NCBI RefSeq assembly: GCF_921294215.1
Contig: NZ_CAKLDM010000005.1
Span: 1 to 63,990 of the forward strand
DNA: 63,990 bases
Reading direction: 5' to 3'
DNA from: Vibrio marisflavi CECT 7928
Lineage (GTDB): Bacteria > Pseudomonadota > Gammaproteobacteria > Enterobacterales > Vibrionaceae
Made by a program: the position numbers and the translations under genes. This document shows, in pieces, positions 9,581 through 17,925 of this stretch (position 1 is its first letter; each line of letters begins with the position of its first letter). Below the pieces are notes generated by a model. That model did no database searches. It saw nothing but the letters and a program-made list of their open reading frames with translations, and was not told the origin of the DNA.

Positions 9581-9616
9581 AAATCAAGTAAATACAATGT
9601 CAACTTTACTTGATTT
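9581..9616. promoter_or_regulatory. 12-bp inverted repeat, probable XRE operator
   Basis: AAATCAAGTAAA (9581-9592) and TTTACTTGATTT (9605-9616) are perfect inverted copies with a 12-base spacer, lying between the divergent XRE gene and the reductase operon. Related half-sites (AAATTTACC at 9552, ATATTTACC near 9622) flank it, which suggests cooperative repressor binding. Confidence 0.55.
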
Positions 9617-9779
9617 AGCAAATATTTACCGAGCTTTTATCATTTTTTATACCTGAATGGCCTGCAATGAAAATGTATCGTTAACTATTATTTAGCTCTA
9701 CAAAAAGCCTATTCATGTGATATGAATTGCTGTAGAGTGTACCGCCCATATAAAACAAATTACCTACAAAAAAGTTAAT

Positions 9780-10484
9780 ATGAAGAATGTTCTTATCTCT
9801 GGGGCAAATCGTGGGATTGGGCTCGCGACAGCACACACATTTAAATCAGCAGGATTCAATGTTATTGCCACTGCTAGAAAAGACAGTGATATAGAGAATC
9901 TTGAGAAGAGCGGGTTTACTTCTTTTAAGTTAGATGTCTCTAATACCACTGATATCGATGCTCTGTATACCGAATTAAAAAACAACGAGATATTGCCAGA
10001 CATACTCATCAACAATGCAGGAATCGCGCATCTGTCACTTCTCTCAAGAATGAGCGAGAATCAACTTCAAAGTACATTAGATGTGAATTTAAAGGGAGCG
10101 ATGCTCTTAACAAAGAAATTCATTAGAAACATGTCAAAAAATAAGTTCGGTAGGGTGATTAACGTTTCCAGTATCTTAAGCTCATTACCGCAAAAAGGGT
10201 TCGCCGCTTATGCCGCTTCCAAAGCGGGCTTGGAAGCCTTTAGTCGAGTCACTGCGTTAGAGTATGCAGATAAGGGAGTCACCGTCAACTGTGTCGCAGC
10301 TGGATTTGTGAATACCGATATGATTCAGAACCTAAGTAATGCGAGTGAACTAAAAGCGCAAATACCGATCAAGAGTATTGCTGAAGCGAATGATATTGCC
10401 GAAAGCATTTTCTTCTTAGCCTCTCAACACAATATTACTGGTGAAGTTCTTCAGTCCAATGGCGGGCTAATGATGAAACCATAG
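9780..10484 (+). CDS. short-chain dehydrogenase/reductase, FabG-like
   Basis: 234 residues, the normal size for a classical SDR. Visible motifs are the cofactor loop SGANRGIG at residues 7-14, NNAG at 78-81, and the catalytic S131, Y144 and K148 (YAASK). The C-terminal EVLQSNGG fits the 3-oxoacyl-ACP reductase group, which reduces beta-ketoacyl thioesters with NADPH. It heads an operon with a LuxR-like binding protein and a thioesterase, so it may modify an acyl signal or acyl chain; this is an inference. Confidence 0.8.
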   Translation: MKNVLISGANRGIGLATAHTFKSAGFNVIATARKDSDIENLEKSGFTSFKLDVSNTTDIDALYTELKNNEILPDILINNAGIAHLSLLSRMSENQLQSTLDVNLKGAMLLTKKFIRNMSKNKFGRVINVSSILSSLPQKGFAAYAASKAGLEAFSRVTALEYADKGVTVNCVAAGFVNTDMIQNLSNASELKAQIPIKSIAEANDIAESIFFLASQHNITGEVLQSNGGLMMKP

Positions 10485-10512
10485 CATCCTCTTTAGGAAG
10501 ATATAAAGTACC

Positions 10513-11151
10513 ATGCTAAGTTTTGATTTGTCATTAATACCTGAAGTTGATGAATTTTTTTCTACCGTCCACGATTATACGATTAAAGAATTCGGTGGGA
10601 CTTATACATGCTTCTACCATGAAAGTCAGAAAACGAAGAACAAATTATTCTGGATCTCGGAAACCTCATGGGGAAAGGTGTACGTAGAAAAAAACTATAT
10701 AAAAGACTGCCATTTATTCAACTTCGGTCGAAATATGATGCGGAAGACAAATTATATTTGTTTTCCATGGAAGCAAATAAAAGAAGAAACGAAGATCCAG
10801 AAAGAGATCTCTGGAGCTAGAAGAGAACATAACATAGACCATGGACTTAACTTCGCGAATTTACGCTTCAACTGCATTACTGGGTTAAACTTCAGCTCTT
10901 TTACTCAAAACCGAGTATTTACGAAAGAGCTGTTCCATGATTTTGAAAAGATTAGCGCTGTTCGAAATGAAGCTTTCAGATACATTTCTAAGTATAACCT
11001 ACTGATGCATAAGAACAATACGACAATTGTGGACGTATTAAGCTACAGTAAGAACTTAGTGCCCCCATCTGCAAGTTTTCTTATAGAAAACAATGCCCAT
11101 CTATTTACTACTAATGCTCAGTTACACTATCCACTGAAGATACCATTATGA
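10513..11151 (+). CDS. LuxR-type autoinducer-binding-domain protein without HTH, second copy
   Basis: 212 residues and a close paralogue of the product of 7039-7653. W53, Y57, D65 and W86 are kept, as are the following GARREHNIDHGLNFA stretch and the block around FNCITGLNF. No HTH domain is present; the last 60 residues differ from the paralogue. It starts 28 bases after the reductase and its stop overlaps the thioesterase start by four bases (ATGA), so the three are co-translated. A LuxI-type synthase was considered and does not fit. Confidence 0.6.
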   Translation: MLSFDLSLIPEVDEFFSTVHDYTIKEFGGTYTCFYHESQKTKNKLFWISETSWGKVYVEKNYIKDCHLFNFGRNMMRKTNYICFPWKQIKEETKIQKEISGARREHNIDHGLNFANLRFNCITGLNFSSFTQNRVFTKELFHDFEKISAVRNEAFRYISKYNLLMHKNNTTIVDVLSYSKNLVPPSASFLIENNAHLFTTNAQLHYPLKIPL

Positions 11152-11537
11152 AAATAAACGAATTTGTAAAAACTTTTGATGTTCGATTTACGGATCTCAA
11201 CGCTGGAAATCATCTATCAAATCACATGTTTCTGGCCTATATCACTGATCACTTATCATGTTACCTGTCGACTAAAGGTTGGAATCTGGGGAACGTGCAT
11301 GGCTATAGTACGCTATTGACTGAAGCAAACATTAAGTTTAAAAGAGAAGTATTTGAGTTCGACCAAGTGTCTATTCGATTGGACGATACAGTAATCAAAA
11401 GCCGAAAGCTGACATTACACTTTGTCGCAACAGTAGAAGATAAAGTAGTGGCGAATTCTACACATACCTACAACTTCATGAAAGATAATAAAATCTCCAT
11501 AATAAATGAGGACGTCTCTAATGTATTTGCCATTTAG
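11148..11537 (+). CDS. acyl-CoA thioesterase-like protein (4HBT)
   Basis: 129 residues with a hotdog domain that keeps the family's active-site pattern: VRFTDLNAGNHLSN near the N-terminus (catalytic Asp followed by the GH.N-like turn), a helix, then FDQVSIRLDDTVI and LTLHFVATVEDKVVAN. It would hydrolyse an acyl-CoA or acyl-ACP. It is last in the operon with the FabG-like reductase and the LuxR-like protein. No terminator follows directly. Confidence 0.7.
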   Translation: MKINEFVKTFDVRFTDLNAGNHLSNHMFLAYITDHLSCYLSTKGWNLGNVHGYSTLLTEANIKFKREVFEFDQVSIRLDDTVIKSRKLTLHFVATVEDKVVANSTHTYNFMKDNKISIINEDVSNVFAI

Positions 11538-12529
11538 AGGAATAGCTTTCTAATTGTGTAGAGATCTTGTTCAGCAAGGATGTAGGCCAGTGTCTATTCT
11601 ATGCATGTCTTTGCCACGACCATTGAGATGCCCTTGCTGAACACTACTGAACTTCTCCGCTGCCCCTCCGGCCTTTCAGCTACTCGCCTAATAGTGAAAT
11701 TGTCTCTAAAATCAGAGTATTCTAGCATCGCCCTTTTTAGCATATTCTGAATATGTGAAACTCTATCGATTGCAAATTGCCTGATTCCGTGATGTATTTT
11801 ACTAGCTCCACAAAATCCAACCACTGGCTTTGACTTTTCTTAACGCCGACATACTCAATATTTGTCCTATTCTATACCGATAGTAGTAATGGAGCATATT
11901 GGTATACCGGTTCACGGCCATTTAGGGGGGCAGCTAAGTAAAATAATGATAAGTATCGTAGCGCACAAAAAAACACCCTAACTGGTACGTTTTGGTACGA
12001 TTATGGGTTGATTTGGTACTGACGTTTAGATAAAGTCTGGCTACTTAACAAGTAGGGACCTAAGAAGAGTGGGTGCGCTATAGGGTTTTGATTAGTTAGA
12101 TCTTATAGCGCAGTACTCTTATGGTAAGAATGCTGCTCTTAACATAGCCAACTATTTTCTACCCGCCTCTTCAATCGGGTGTTTATGTTTCCCCACTGTA
12201 TATAGTGGGGATTTTTTTAGTATTTGTCGTATCGTGTGGTTTATTACTACAACGTTAATTTAAATACGATGTCGGAATTTAAATTCGATCAATAAAAATA
12301 TAATAGAAACTTCGAAAGTACCAAATACAAATAGTATTAATAGCTGATAGCATATGTTGGATACAGTATTCCTGTTGTACTTCTAGCATGAAAACGGTGT
12401 CGTTTTATCTCGAACTGCATGTAGAAATAGGTCATTAATGGTAAGCCTGTAAACAGGCTAAAAATCGATAACAAAAACCGCCTTTTCAAGATACATTGTA
12501 TTTCCAGATCATCAGAGCGTAACAAACAG
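11538..12529. other. long non-coding stretch with repeats
   Basis: About one kilobase without a convincing gene. It holds three GGTAC boxes (around 11971, 11982 and 12015), a long imperfect hairpin at 12066-12121 whose inner arms are GCGCTATA and TATAGCGC, and a terminator at 12191-12218. A 76-residue minus-strand frame at 11594-11824 was not accepted. The stretch may be a junction between acquired blocks. Confidence 0.4.
12191..12218 (+). terminator. Rho-independent terminator
   Basis: CCCCACT (12191-12197) and AGTGGGG (12204-12210) form a 7-bp GC-rich stem with a 6-base loop, followed by a run of T at 12212-12218. Confidence 0.8.
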
Positions 12530-12751
12530 GTGCTCAAGCTTGACCGTCACTTACGAAATGTCTCTAGGCAAGTGATTAATGCCAGTCGCCAAGCCATGAA
12601 TATTGCGAAAACTGAAGGCAAAGATGCGGTGGTGAAAGAGTCCATCAAAGAACTTGGTGTCGATAGCGAAACGTCCAAAGATATTTTGGATGTGAAGGCG
12701 ACTCAAGGCACCGACATCGAAAAAGAAGCGTTAGAAGAAAGCGCAGCATGA
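12530..12751 (+). CDS. small charged protein, probably 5'-truncated
   Basis: 73 residues from a GTG at 12530. The frame is open upstream for at least 16 codons without a better start, so the true N-terminus may have been lost. The sequence is helical and charged (LDRHLRNVSRQVINASRQ at the start, an acidic end). No family recognised. No clear ribosome site precedes the GTG. Confidence 0.4.
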   Translation: MLKLDRHLRNVSRQVINASRQAMNIAKTEGKDAVVKESIKELGVDSETSKDILDVKATQGTDIEKEALEESAA

Positions 12752-12852
12752 ATTGGTTGAATTTGGCCTCTCTTTGAGAGGCTGAATAAGGGTGGGGTAG
12801 GTATGTGAAAGTTTCACCGCGGAGCGGCTTCGTTCAACTCAGTTTTGGACAA

Positions 12853-12884
12853 AAACGATTTAGTTACACAGTACTAAATCGTTT
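12853..12884. terminator. perfect 12-bp hairpin
   Basis: AAACGATTTAGT (12853-12864) and ACTAAATCGTTT (12873-12884) are perfect inverted arms with an 8-base loop, between the convergent genes at 12530 and 12916. It can serve as a two-way terminator. Confidence 0.6.
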
Positions 12885-12915
12885 CGTTCAGATTAGAAAA
12901 AGTATTTTGAATGCC

Positions 12916-13533
12916 TTAACCTCTTGTACTTGCTAGCTCAGCAGATTGAATCGTTGTAGAAATAATCTCTTCAAATAGGTCTAACTGCCCAGCTGGCATT
13001 AACTCACTTTGTATGCTTTGCCGTTTGTGTGAGTCAAACAATCTTTCTACTACCCAGCCAATTAGATACATGAGTGAGAGACACCCTCCAGCAGTAGCTA
13101 TATTACCTTCTATCACGAGTGGGAGATCTTGTACATCGCCTCCCATACCTTCCAAAATAGACTTAGCAAAAGGGTTTGTAGTTAAGGGTTTACCTTTGAG
13201 TAATCCGAGCTTATGAAGTATGAATGAGCCCGCACAAATTGAGCCAATTAGCTGTTTATTCGGATCAAGATTCAATGCGGACATAAACTCATGATCATTT
13301 ATCGCTGCAGGGATGCCACGTTTGCCACTGGTGATCAGAACTACATCTTGATTAGCAACTTCTGATACATGCCCGTCCGTTTTAACTGTCATACCAAGAT
13401 GGGAATGATGTTCAGATTTAGTTCCAAGCACACTAACAGTCCAACTATCAGATGTTCGACCAAGTAAATCATACATAAGAAAGAAATCTACATCTGTAAA
13501 ATCATCAAACAAAACAATGCCGACTTTATACAT
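12916..13533 (-). CDS. DJ-1/PfpI family protein (cassette gene)
   Basis: 206 residues from the ATG at 13533, which has an AAGGA site; the longer frame from 13572 would start inside the attC site and is rejected. Residues 1-170 form a DJ-1/PfpI domain with the nucleophile-elbow cysteine in GSICAGSF and the strand start MYKVGIVLFDDFTD. Relatives include amidases, hydratases and the sensor half of GlxA regulators; the exact activity cannot be read from sequence. It lies directly after an attC site, as expected of an integron cassette. Confidence 0.75.
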   Translation of the reverse strand: MYKVGIVLFDDFTDVDFFLMYDLLGRTSDSWTVSVLGTKSEHHSHLGMTVKTDGHVSEVANQDVVLITSGKRGIPAAINDHEFMSALNLDPNKQLIGSICAGSFILHKLGLLKGKPLTTNPFAKSILEGMGGDVQDLPLVIEGNIATAGGCLSLMYLIGWVVERLFDSHKRQSIQSELMPAGQLDLFEEIISTTIQSAELASTRG

Positions 13534-13570
13534 ATTATTTTTATCCTTTACCGTAGCACTCGTGGGTCGC

Positions 13571-13656
13571 ATAACGCCCTATTAAGGTGGTGGGGGGGGG
13601 AACAACGCAAAGTAAAAATGCCACGCGTGCCAAATCACTCTTGAACAGTTTGTTAT
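13571..13656 (-). repeat. integron attC site (VCR-like)
   Basis: Read on the minus strand it begins ATAACAAACTGTTCAAGAG, has the central GGCACGCGTGGCATTTTTAC and GCGTTG elements, and ends CTTAATAGGGCGTTAT. The ends are complementary in the way needed for the folded attC hairpin. The stop codon of the upstream GNAT gene lies inside the first core site, which is typical of cassettes in Vibrio chromosomal integrons. Confidence 0.85.
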
Positions 13657-14189
13657 TTGTCTGACCACTCTGTAGACAGGACTGACATGAGTACTTTGTC
13701 GACAAATTCGCCATTACGAAAACCTGATTGTCGCATCACACCTTCATGTTGATAACCTGCATTTTCATAAGCCTTAATTGCACCGTAATTAAGGGAGCTT
13801 GCTGTAAGCTGAACTCTGTGTAAGCCAAGAGTCCGTATAGCGTAATCAGTAACGACTTTCGTTACTGATGTGCCAACACCCTTCCCCCAATAACTTTTTT
13901 CTCCAATAAGAATGAAGTATTCACCGCTACGATTTAGAGTACTAATCCCAGATATACCAGCATATCCAAGTAGCTTATCATTCTCATTACTACATATGCC
14001 AAAAGAAACATTTTTAGCGTTTGAGTTTATAGATAAAAGCCATTTTTCGATATCTGATTTTGATTGAGGATACGCGTATGAAGAAAGACTATAAAGTGTA
14101 ACTTCACGGTCTAGAGACCACCGGTAAAATGCTTCCTTATCTTCCACGTCCAGTGAGCGAAGATAGTAACCATCTAGTTTCAATTTCAT
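13653..14189 (-). CDS. GNAT acetyltransferase, RimJ/RimL type (cassette gene)
   Basis: 178 residues with a GNAT acetyl-CoA fold of the ribosomal-protein acetyltransferase group: WSLDREVTLYS near the start, the acetyl-CoA loop around KSYWGKGVGTSV, and the C-terminal YENAGYQHEGVMRQSGFRNG. Its stop codon overlaps the attC core, so it is the gene of that cassette. Targets may be N-terminal amines or small molecules. Downstream (left) is the DJ-1 cassette. Confidence 0.8.
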   Translation of the reverse strand: MKLKLDGYYLRSLDVEDKEAFYRWSLDREVTLYSLSSYAYPQSKSDIEKWLLSINSNAKNVSFGICSNENDKLLGYAGISGISTLNRSGEYFILIGEKSYWGKGVGTSVTKVVTDYAIRTLGLHRVQLTASSLNYGAIKAYENAGYQHEGVMRQSGFRNGEFVDKVLMSVLSTEWSDK

Positions 14190-14501
14190 GATTTTCCTTA
14201 TAAATCCCGATTGTCACATATCGCTTTCTATGTAGCGATAAGGCGTTTTTACGAGGTAATAGTGTGGCCTTTCTTTCAAGCTTTCAACAAAAATCATTAG
14301 CTAAGTAAGCAAATTAAAGAGTTAGTCTGCGCTGTGAGATATAATTTCTGAGTGGGTAAGTTTTATTTGGATAAAAGTATGCCTTCGAAAAGATAAAGCG
14401 CATTAATACTAAAACACTTCGGGGCAAAGGCGAGTTTCAAACCGTTTGTGCCAGTTAAAAGAAATACCTTAAAGCCTCAATCGCAGGTGACACACCGGGC
14501 A
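14190..14501. other. inter-cassette stretch
   Basis: A 312-base stretch upstream of the GNAT at 13653. It holds a small hairpin (TATCGCT and AGCGATA around 14219-14242) and no ORF. I could not find a convincing attC here, although its position would suit one. Confidence 0.35.
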
Positions 14502-14945
14502 CTAAACGTTGCTATTGTTCGAGCTGTTGAATGAGTACATCCGAACTTCATCTCTAGGAAACCAACCTAGCCTTTCATAAAACTGCTGGGCACTTACATT
14601 ATCGTTATACACAAATAAATGAGTTTTTGGGATTCCAATTTTAGCTAGAGACTGTATTGCTTGGTTGACTAACTCGCGACCTAGTTTTTTGCCTCGAAAA
14701 TGCGTTGATACAGACAAGTGTTGTAAATAGCCTCGACGCCCATCACTACCAACCAGTACAGCACCAACGATTCCGTGATTGGTTTCAGCAACGAAACTTA
14801 GCTTAGGGTTACGCTTTAAATAGCTTGCAATACTTTCTCTAGAATCAGCATCCCGAATTCGCATTCCCTCAGTTTGCCTCCAAAGAGTGATCACTTCGTC
14901 ATAGTCTGCGATTTCCATTTCACGAATATTCACCATTTCATTCAC
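14502..14945 (-). CDS. GNAT acetyltransferase (cassette-like)
   Basis: 147 residues. It has the single-domain GNAT pattern: IREMEIADYDEVITLW, strand GAVLVGSDGRRGYLQHLSV, then HFRGKKLGRELV, the pyrophosphate-binding loop, and FYERLGWFPRDEV at the end. It resembles the YpeA-like group. All genes from 12916 to 16383 point the same way, as in a cassette array. Confidence 0.8.
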   Translation of the reverse strand: MNEMVNIREMEIADYDEVITLWRQTEGMRIRDADSRESIASYLKRNPKLSFVAETNHGIVGAVLVGSDGRRGYLQHLSVSTHFRGKKLGRELVNQAIQSLAKIGIPKTHLFVYNDNVSAQQFYERLGWFPRDEVRMYSFNSSNNSNV

Positions 14946-15282
14946 CTTGTGTAGAACTGTTGCTAATCAGCTACAAACTGATGTTATCCAGCCATAGTGC
15001 AGCTTTATTGATTTCTTATCAATTATAATTCAATAAGTTAATTAATAAGTCGAGTAGTGTGGCGAAATTTTTTGAGAGAATGACGGCTAGATTAATTCGC
15101 GTAACTTTGGGTAGAGTAAACTCACAACCATAAGGTATGAATTAGCTTCATTGCTAAATCATAATATGGGAATTTCGTGCTATACACCCCGTAAGCACAC
15201 TTTTGGACATTTCCGTGTCAGTGAATCTGCTAATTTAGGAATTTATTACCCAGAATAAGGCAAACCGTGCCATAGTCGCTTG
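14946..15282. other. inter-cassette stretch with a partial attC-like end
   Basis: On the minus strand, just after the GNAT stop at 15283, TATAACAAGCGACTATGGCACGG resembles the first half of a VCR-type attC, but the matching second half is not seen. The rest of the 337 bases is AT-rich and holds no ORF. A truncated cassette is likely. Confidence 0.35.
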
Positions 15283-15792
15283 TTATAAAGCGGGCTCTGC
15301 GTTAAACACCTTTTCTAACCACACCGAGCTGATGTACTGTCCGTGTTTCTTCGCATACTCATTGAAAATACCGACTTCTCTGAAACCAAACCGTTTATGT
15401 AATGCAACTGAGGTGTCGTTTGGTAATGCAACACCCGACAATACGCGATGGACACCATAAGCTTGAATGGATGAGAACAACTGAGAATATAGTTTAGAGC
15501 CTAAACCTTTCCCCTTAGCTTCTTGTGTTAGATAAACGGTCACTTCTACAGTGTCGTTAAAAGCTGAAATTGCTCTGTATTGTTGGGAACATGCAAAACC
15601 TAGTAACACGCCGTTTTCTGTAGCCACATATAGTTGATATTTGGTAGAGCTAGAGAACTGAGAAAACCATTTCTGACGATTTTCCAGAGTAAATGGAAAT
15701 GCCTCAAAGCGTGCATTGGTGTGTTCAATGTAAAAATTAAAGATGTCAGTGATATCAGCAACATCTTCTAATTTACCTGTTCGAATTTCCAT
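15283..15792 (-). CDS. GNAT acetyltransferase, phosphinothricin-acetyltransferase-like
   Basis: 169 residues. The start MEIRTGKLEDVADITDIFNF and the segment ENRQKWFSQF, the beta bulge VEVTVYLTQEAKGKGLGSKL, and the end FGFREVGIFNEYAKKHG are characteristic of the PAT/Bar group that acetylates small amines such as phosphinothricin or methionine sulfoximine. Substrate is not proven by sequence. It is in line with the cassette-like genes. Confidence 0.8.
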   Translation of the reverse strand: MEIRTGKLEDVADITDIFNFYIEHTNARFEAFPFTLENRQKWFSQFSSSTKYQLYVATENGVLLGFACSQQYRAISAFNDTVEVTVYLTQEAKGKGLGSKLYSQLFSSIQAYGVHRVLSGVALPNDTSVALHKRFGFREVGIFNEYAKKHGQYISSVWLEKVFNAEPAL

Positions 15793-15915
15793 GAAATGGC
15801 CTTTTTACTCGAGCGTTAGCTTTAAATTGTTTGGGTGTCGTTTAGAGTTAGTTACGCAACTTGCGAAACTCAAGTGGCGTAATGGTAACTATATGAAAGA
15901 TGAAACACTTATGGG

Positions 15916-16383
15916 TTAACCCAGCTCTCTTGTCATAAAGCAACTATGGGCATCTTCTTTATAATCTGCAAAAGGAGCACAATAACTAAACCCAAACTTT
16001 TCGTATAGATTTCTAGCGGGTTTGAAAAACTCCTGCGTCCCCGTCTCTAAACTTACTCTCCGGTATCCATTGTGGCTCGCAATACTCATAACATGCGTAA
16101 GTAAATGACTAGCGACACCAGACTTCCTAGCGGTATTCAAAGTTCTCATAGATTTTAGTTCTATATGTTCCGATGTAACTTGCTTAATAGCTAAACAACC
16201 TTGTAACTCATCACCAACCCAACAACTAAAAAATGTAATTTCAGGAGACTTAAGGCTATCCACATCAAGCGCATGAACACTTTCAGGGGGTGAATTAATG
16301 TACATATCAGATAGGTGCTCTTCGAGCAGTTTGATGACTTTACCACTGGATAGATCATCAACAATAATTTCCATATTTAGCAT
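15916..16383 (-). CDS. GNAT acetyltransferase (cassette-like)
   Basis: 155 residues. GNAT features are FFSCWVGDELQGCLAI, then IELKSMRTLNTARKSGVASHL as the acetyl-CoA loop, and LYEKFGFSYCAPFADY. The start at 16383 has GGGGA close upstream; an ATG at 16374 is also possible. It is the first gene of the same-direction cassette-like run. Confidence 0.75.
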   Translation of the reverse strand: MLNMEIIVDDLSSGKVIKLLEEHLSDMYINSPPESVHALDVDSLKSPEITFFSCWVGDELQGCLAIKQVTSEHIELKSMRTLNTARKSGVASHLLTHVMSIASHNGYRRVSLETGTQEFFKPARNLYEKFGFSYCAPFADYKEDAHSCFMTRELG

Positions 16384-16760
16384 ATCCCCACTTATAAAAT
16401 GTATTGGTTAGCACAAGTCCGTAGTCAACGATTAGACGTAACGATACTATCTGAACCTTCACTAAACTACCCATAATTTCATATTATAAAAACCTAGAAT
16501 AATGCCGAGTAGTCCTCTCTTCAGGACATAGCCCAACATCTTTTCTGAGATGACTATTCATAGCTATAACCTTATTACCTTATTTACCAAGTAATACATT
16601 AAATACCCATAATTTAAGTAACTTAAAAATAGAAATTGTACTATGAGGAATAGTCAACTGCATCGTCTTATTCTTGATTACTGATTAGATGCAGTTATTA
16701 TCAAGGGAAACAACTTCCGTTACGAACAACGATTAATTATAGGAACTATAACTACAACTT
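16384..16760. other. divergent intergenic region before LysR
   Basis: 377 AT-rich bases between the minus-strand GNAT and the LysR gene. It must hold both promoters. I see no terminator, repeat or ORF that can be supported. Confidence 0.35.
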
Positions 16761-17657
16761 ATGGATAATCGACTGCGTTATCTTTCGGCACTTCGTTTTT
16801 TCGAATCTGCTTCTCGACATAAAAGCTATAGTAAAGCTGCTGAAGAATTGTGTGTCACACAAGCAGCCATAAGCCAAAAGCTACGGCAGCTTGAAGACCG
16901 CTTAGGATGTAAATTATTCATCCGTCGCGGACGTGAAATGCATCTGACAGATAAGGGACAAATACTCCAAAGTCATGTTAATGACGGTTTTAAAAACATC
17001 ATCACTGGACTAAATCGAATTCAAAATGAACCACTCGAAGGAGTACTGAACGTCAGTGCTCCCCGTTCATTCTCCACGCGTTGGTTAATGCCTAGATTGT
17101 GGAAGTTCACGATGGAGTTCCCATATGTTCCGATTCGCGTACAAACGGTTAAGGAAATCGATATTCGACACACTGAAACTGATGTCTTGATTTGGCAGGG
17201 AGATGAAAATGCAGAGGACCTAGGTTTAGAACAAGAGACATTATTTGAAGAAAACATTTATCCTTATTGTTCTCCACAACTAGCAGAATCTATGACGTTC
17301 GATAGTCCAGAACAACTCCTCAATTGTTGGTTGATTGACTTTCACTCCGCATCTTTCAGTTGGGAACAATGGTTTGTTCATGCAAACGTAAGTGCGAAAA
17401 GAGAAGGTATTCAATGGATGGAAGTGAGTACGTTTGATATGGCAATCAACGCTGTAGTTGCTGGACATGGGGCCTGTCTAGCAACTGAAAGTATTTCAGC
17501 AGACTTTGTTGAACGAGGTTTATTGGTCAAGCCATTCAATATAGGGCTAAGCCCCGGAATTCGCTACTCTGTAATTAGTGATCCTTCTTCTTCACGAGCC
17601 CTAAGAGTTAAGGCGTTTAAATCTTGGTTGCTAAAAGAATTAAGCTTCCCATCGTGA
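16761..17657 (+). CDS. LysR-family transcriptional regulator (GcvA-like)
   Basis: 298 residues, standard LysR length. The N-terminal winged HTH is complete (LRFFESASRHKSYSKAAEELCVTQAAISQKL...LEDRLGCKLF). The effector domain starts after EPLEGVLNVSAPRSFSTRWLMPRL, a pattern of the GcvA/AmpR group. No obvious target gene is divergent from it, apart from the GNAT at 15916. Confidence 0.85.
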   Translation: MDNRLRYLSALRFFESASRHKSYSKAAEELCVTQAAISQKLRQLEDRLGCKLFIRRGREMHLTDKGQILQSHVNDGFKNIITGLNRIQNEPLEGVLNVSAPRSFSTRWLMPRLWKFTMEFPYVPIRVQTVKEIDIRHTETDVLIWQGDENAEDLGLEQETLFEENIYPYCSPQLAESMTFDSPEQLLNCWLIDFHSASFSWEQWFVHANVSAKREGIQWMEVSTFDMAINAVVAGHGACLATESISADFVERGLLVKPFNIGLSPGIRYSVISDPSSSRALRVKAFKSWLLKELSFPS

Positions 17658-17925
17658 GATTAACCACCGAGTTAGTAGCTACTTCGTAACATTACTTAAA
17701 TTTGGTCAAACTATTGTCAAATAAAACGAGAGCAGAGAGCGTCATAAAAAGGAATGGGGCAAATCCGAGTCAGCAGAGACACGCTGACTCTGTTTAGGTT
17801 CTAACGCAGCTATACGAACACTCTAAAATGACGTGAAAGTGAGCTAGGGTAAGTGGCTTTTGCTGAGCATTTTAAGTCACCGATCTAACAAACTTTAGTT
17901 CTGCGTTTTATTGAGCAATCAAAAA
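17658..17925. other. intergenic stretch between convergent genes
   Basis: 268 bases between the convergent LysR and GlxA-type genes. I see no strong hairpin terminator and no ORF. Confidence 0.3.

Noticed and set aside
7039..11151. LuxR-like proteins read as LuxI-type AHL synthases
   Set aside because: The LuxI pattern of Arg, Phe, Trp and acidic residues in the N-terminal half is absent; the W/Y/D/W spacing fits the receptor domain.
11594..11824. Minus-strand 76-residue frame
   Set aside because: No ribosome site, no recognisable domain and no neighbours on its strand; might be a remnant, not supportable.
12916..16383. A complete integron
   Set aside because: No integrase gene and no attI; most inter-gene stretches lack a full attC.
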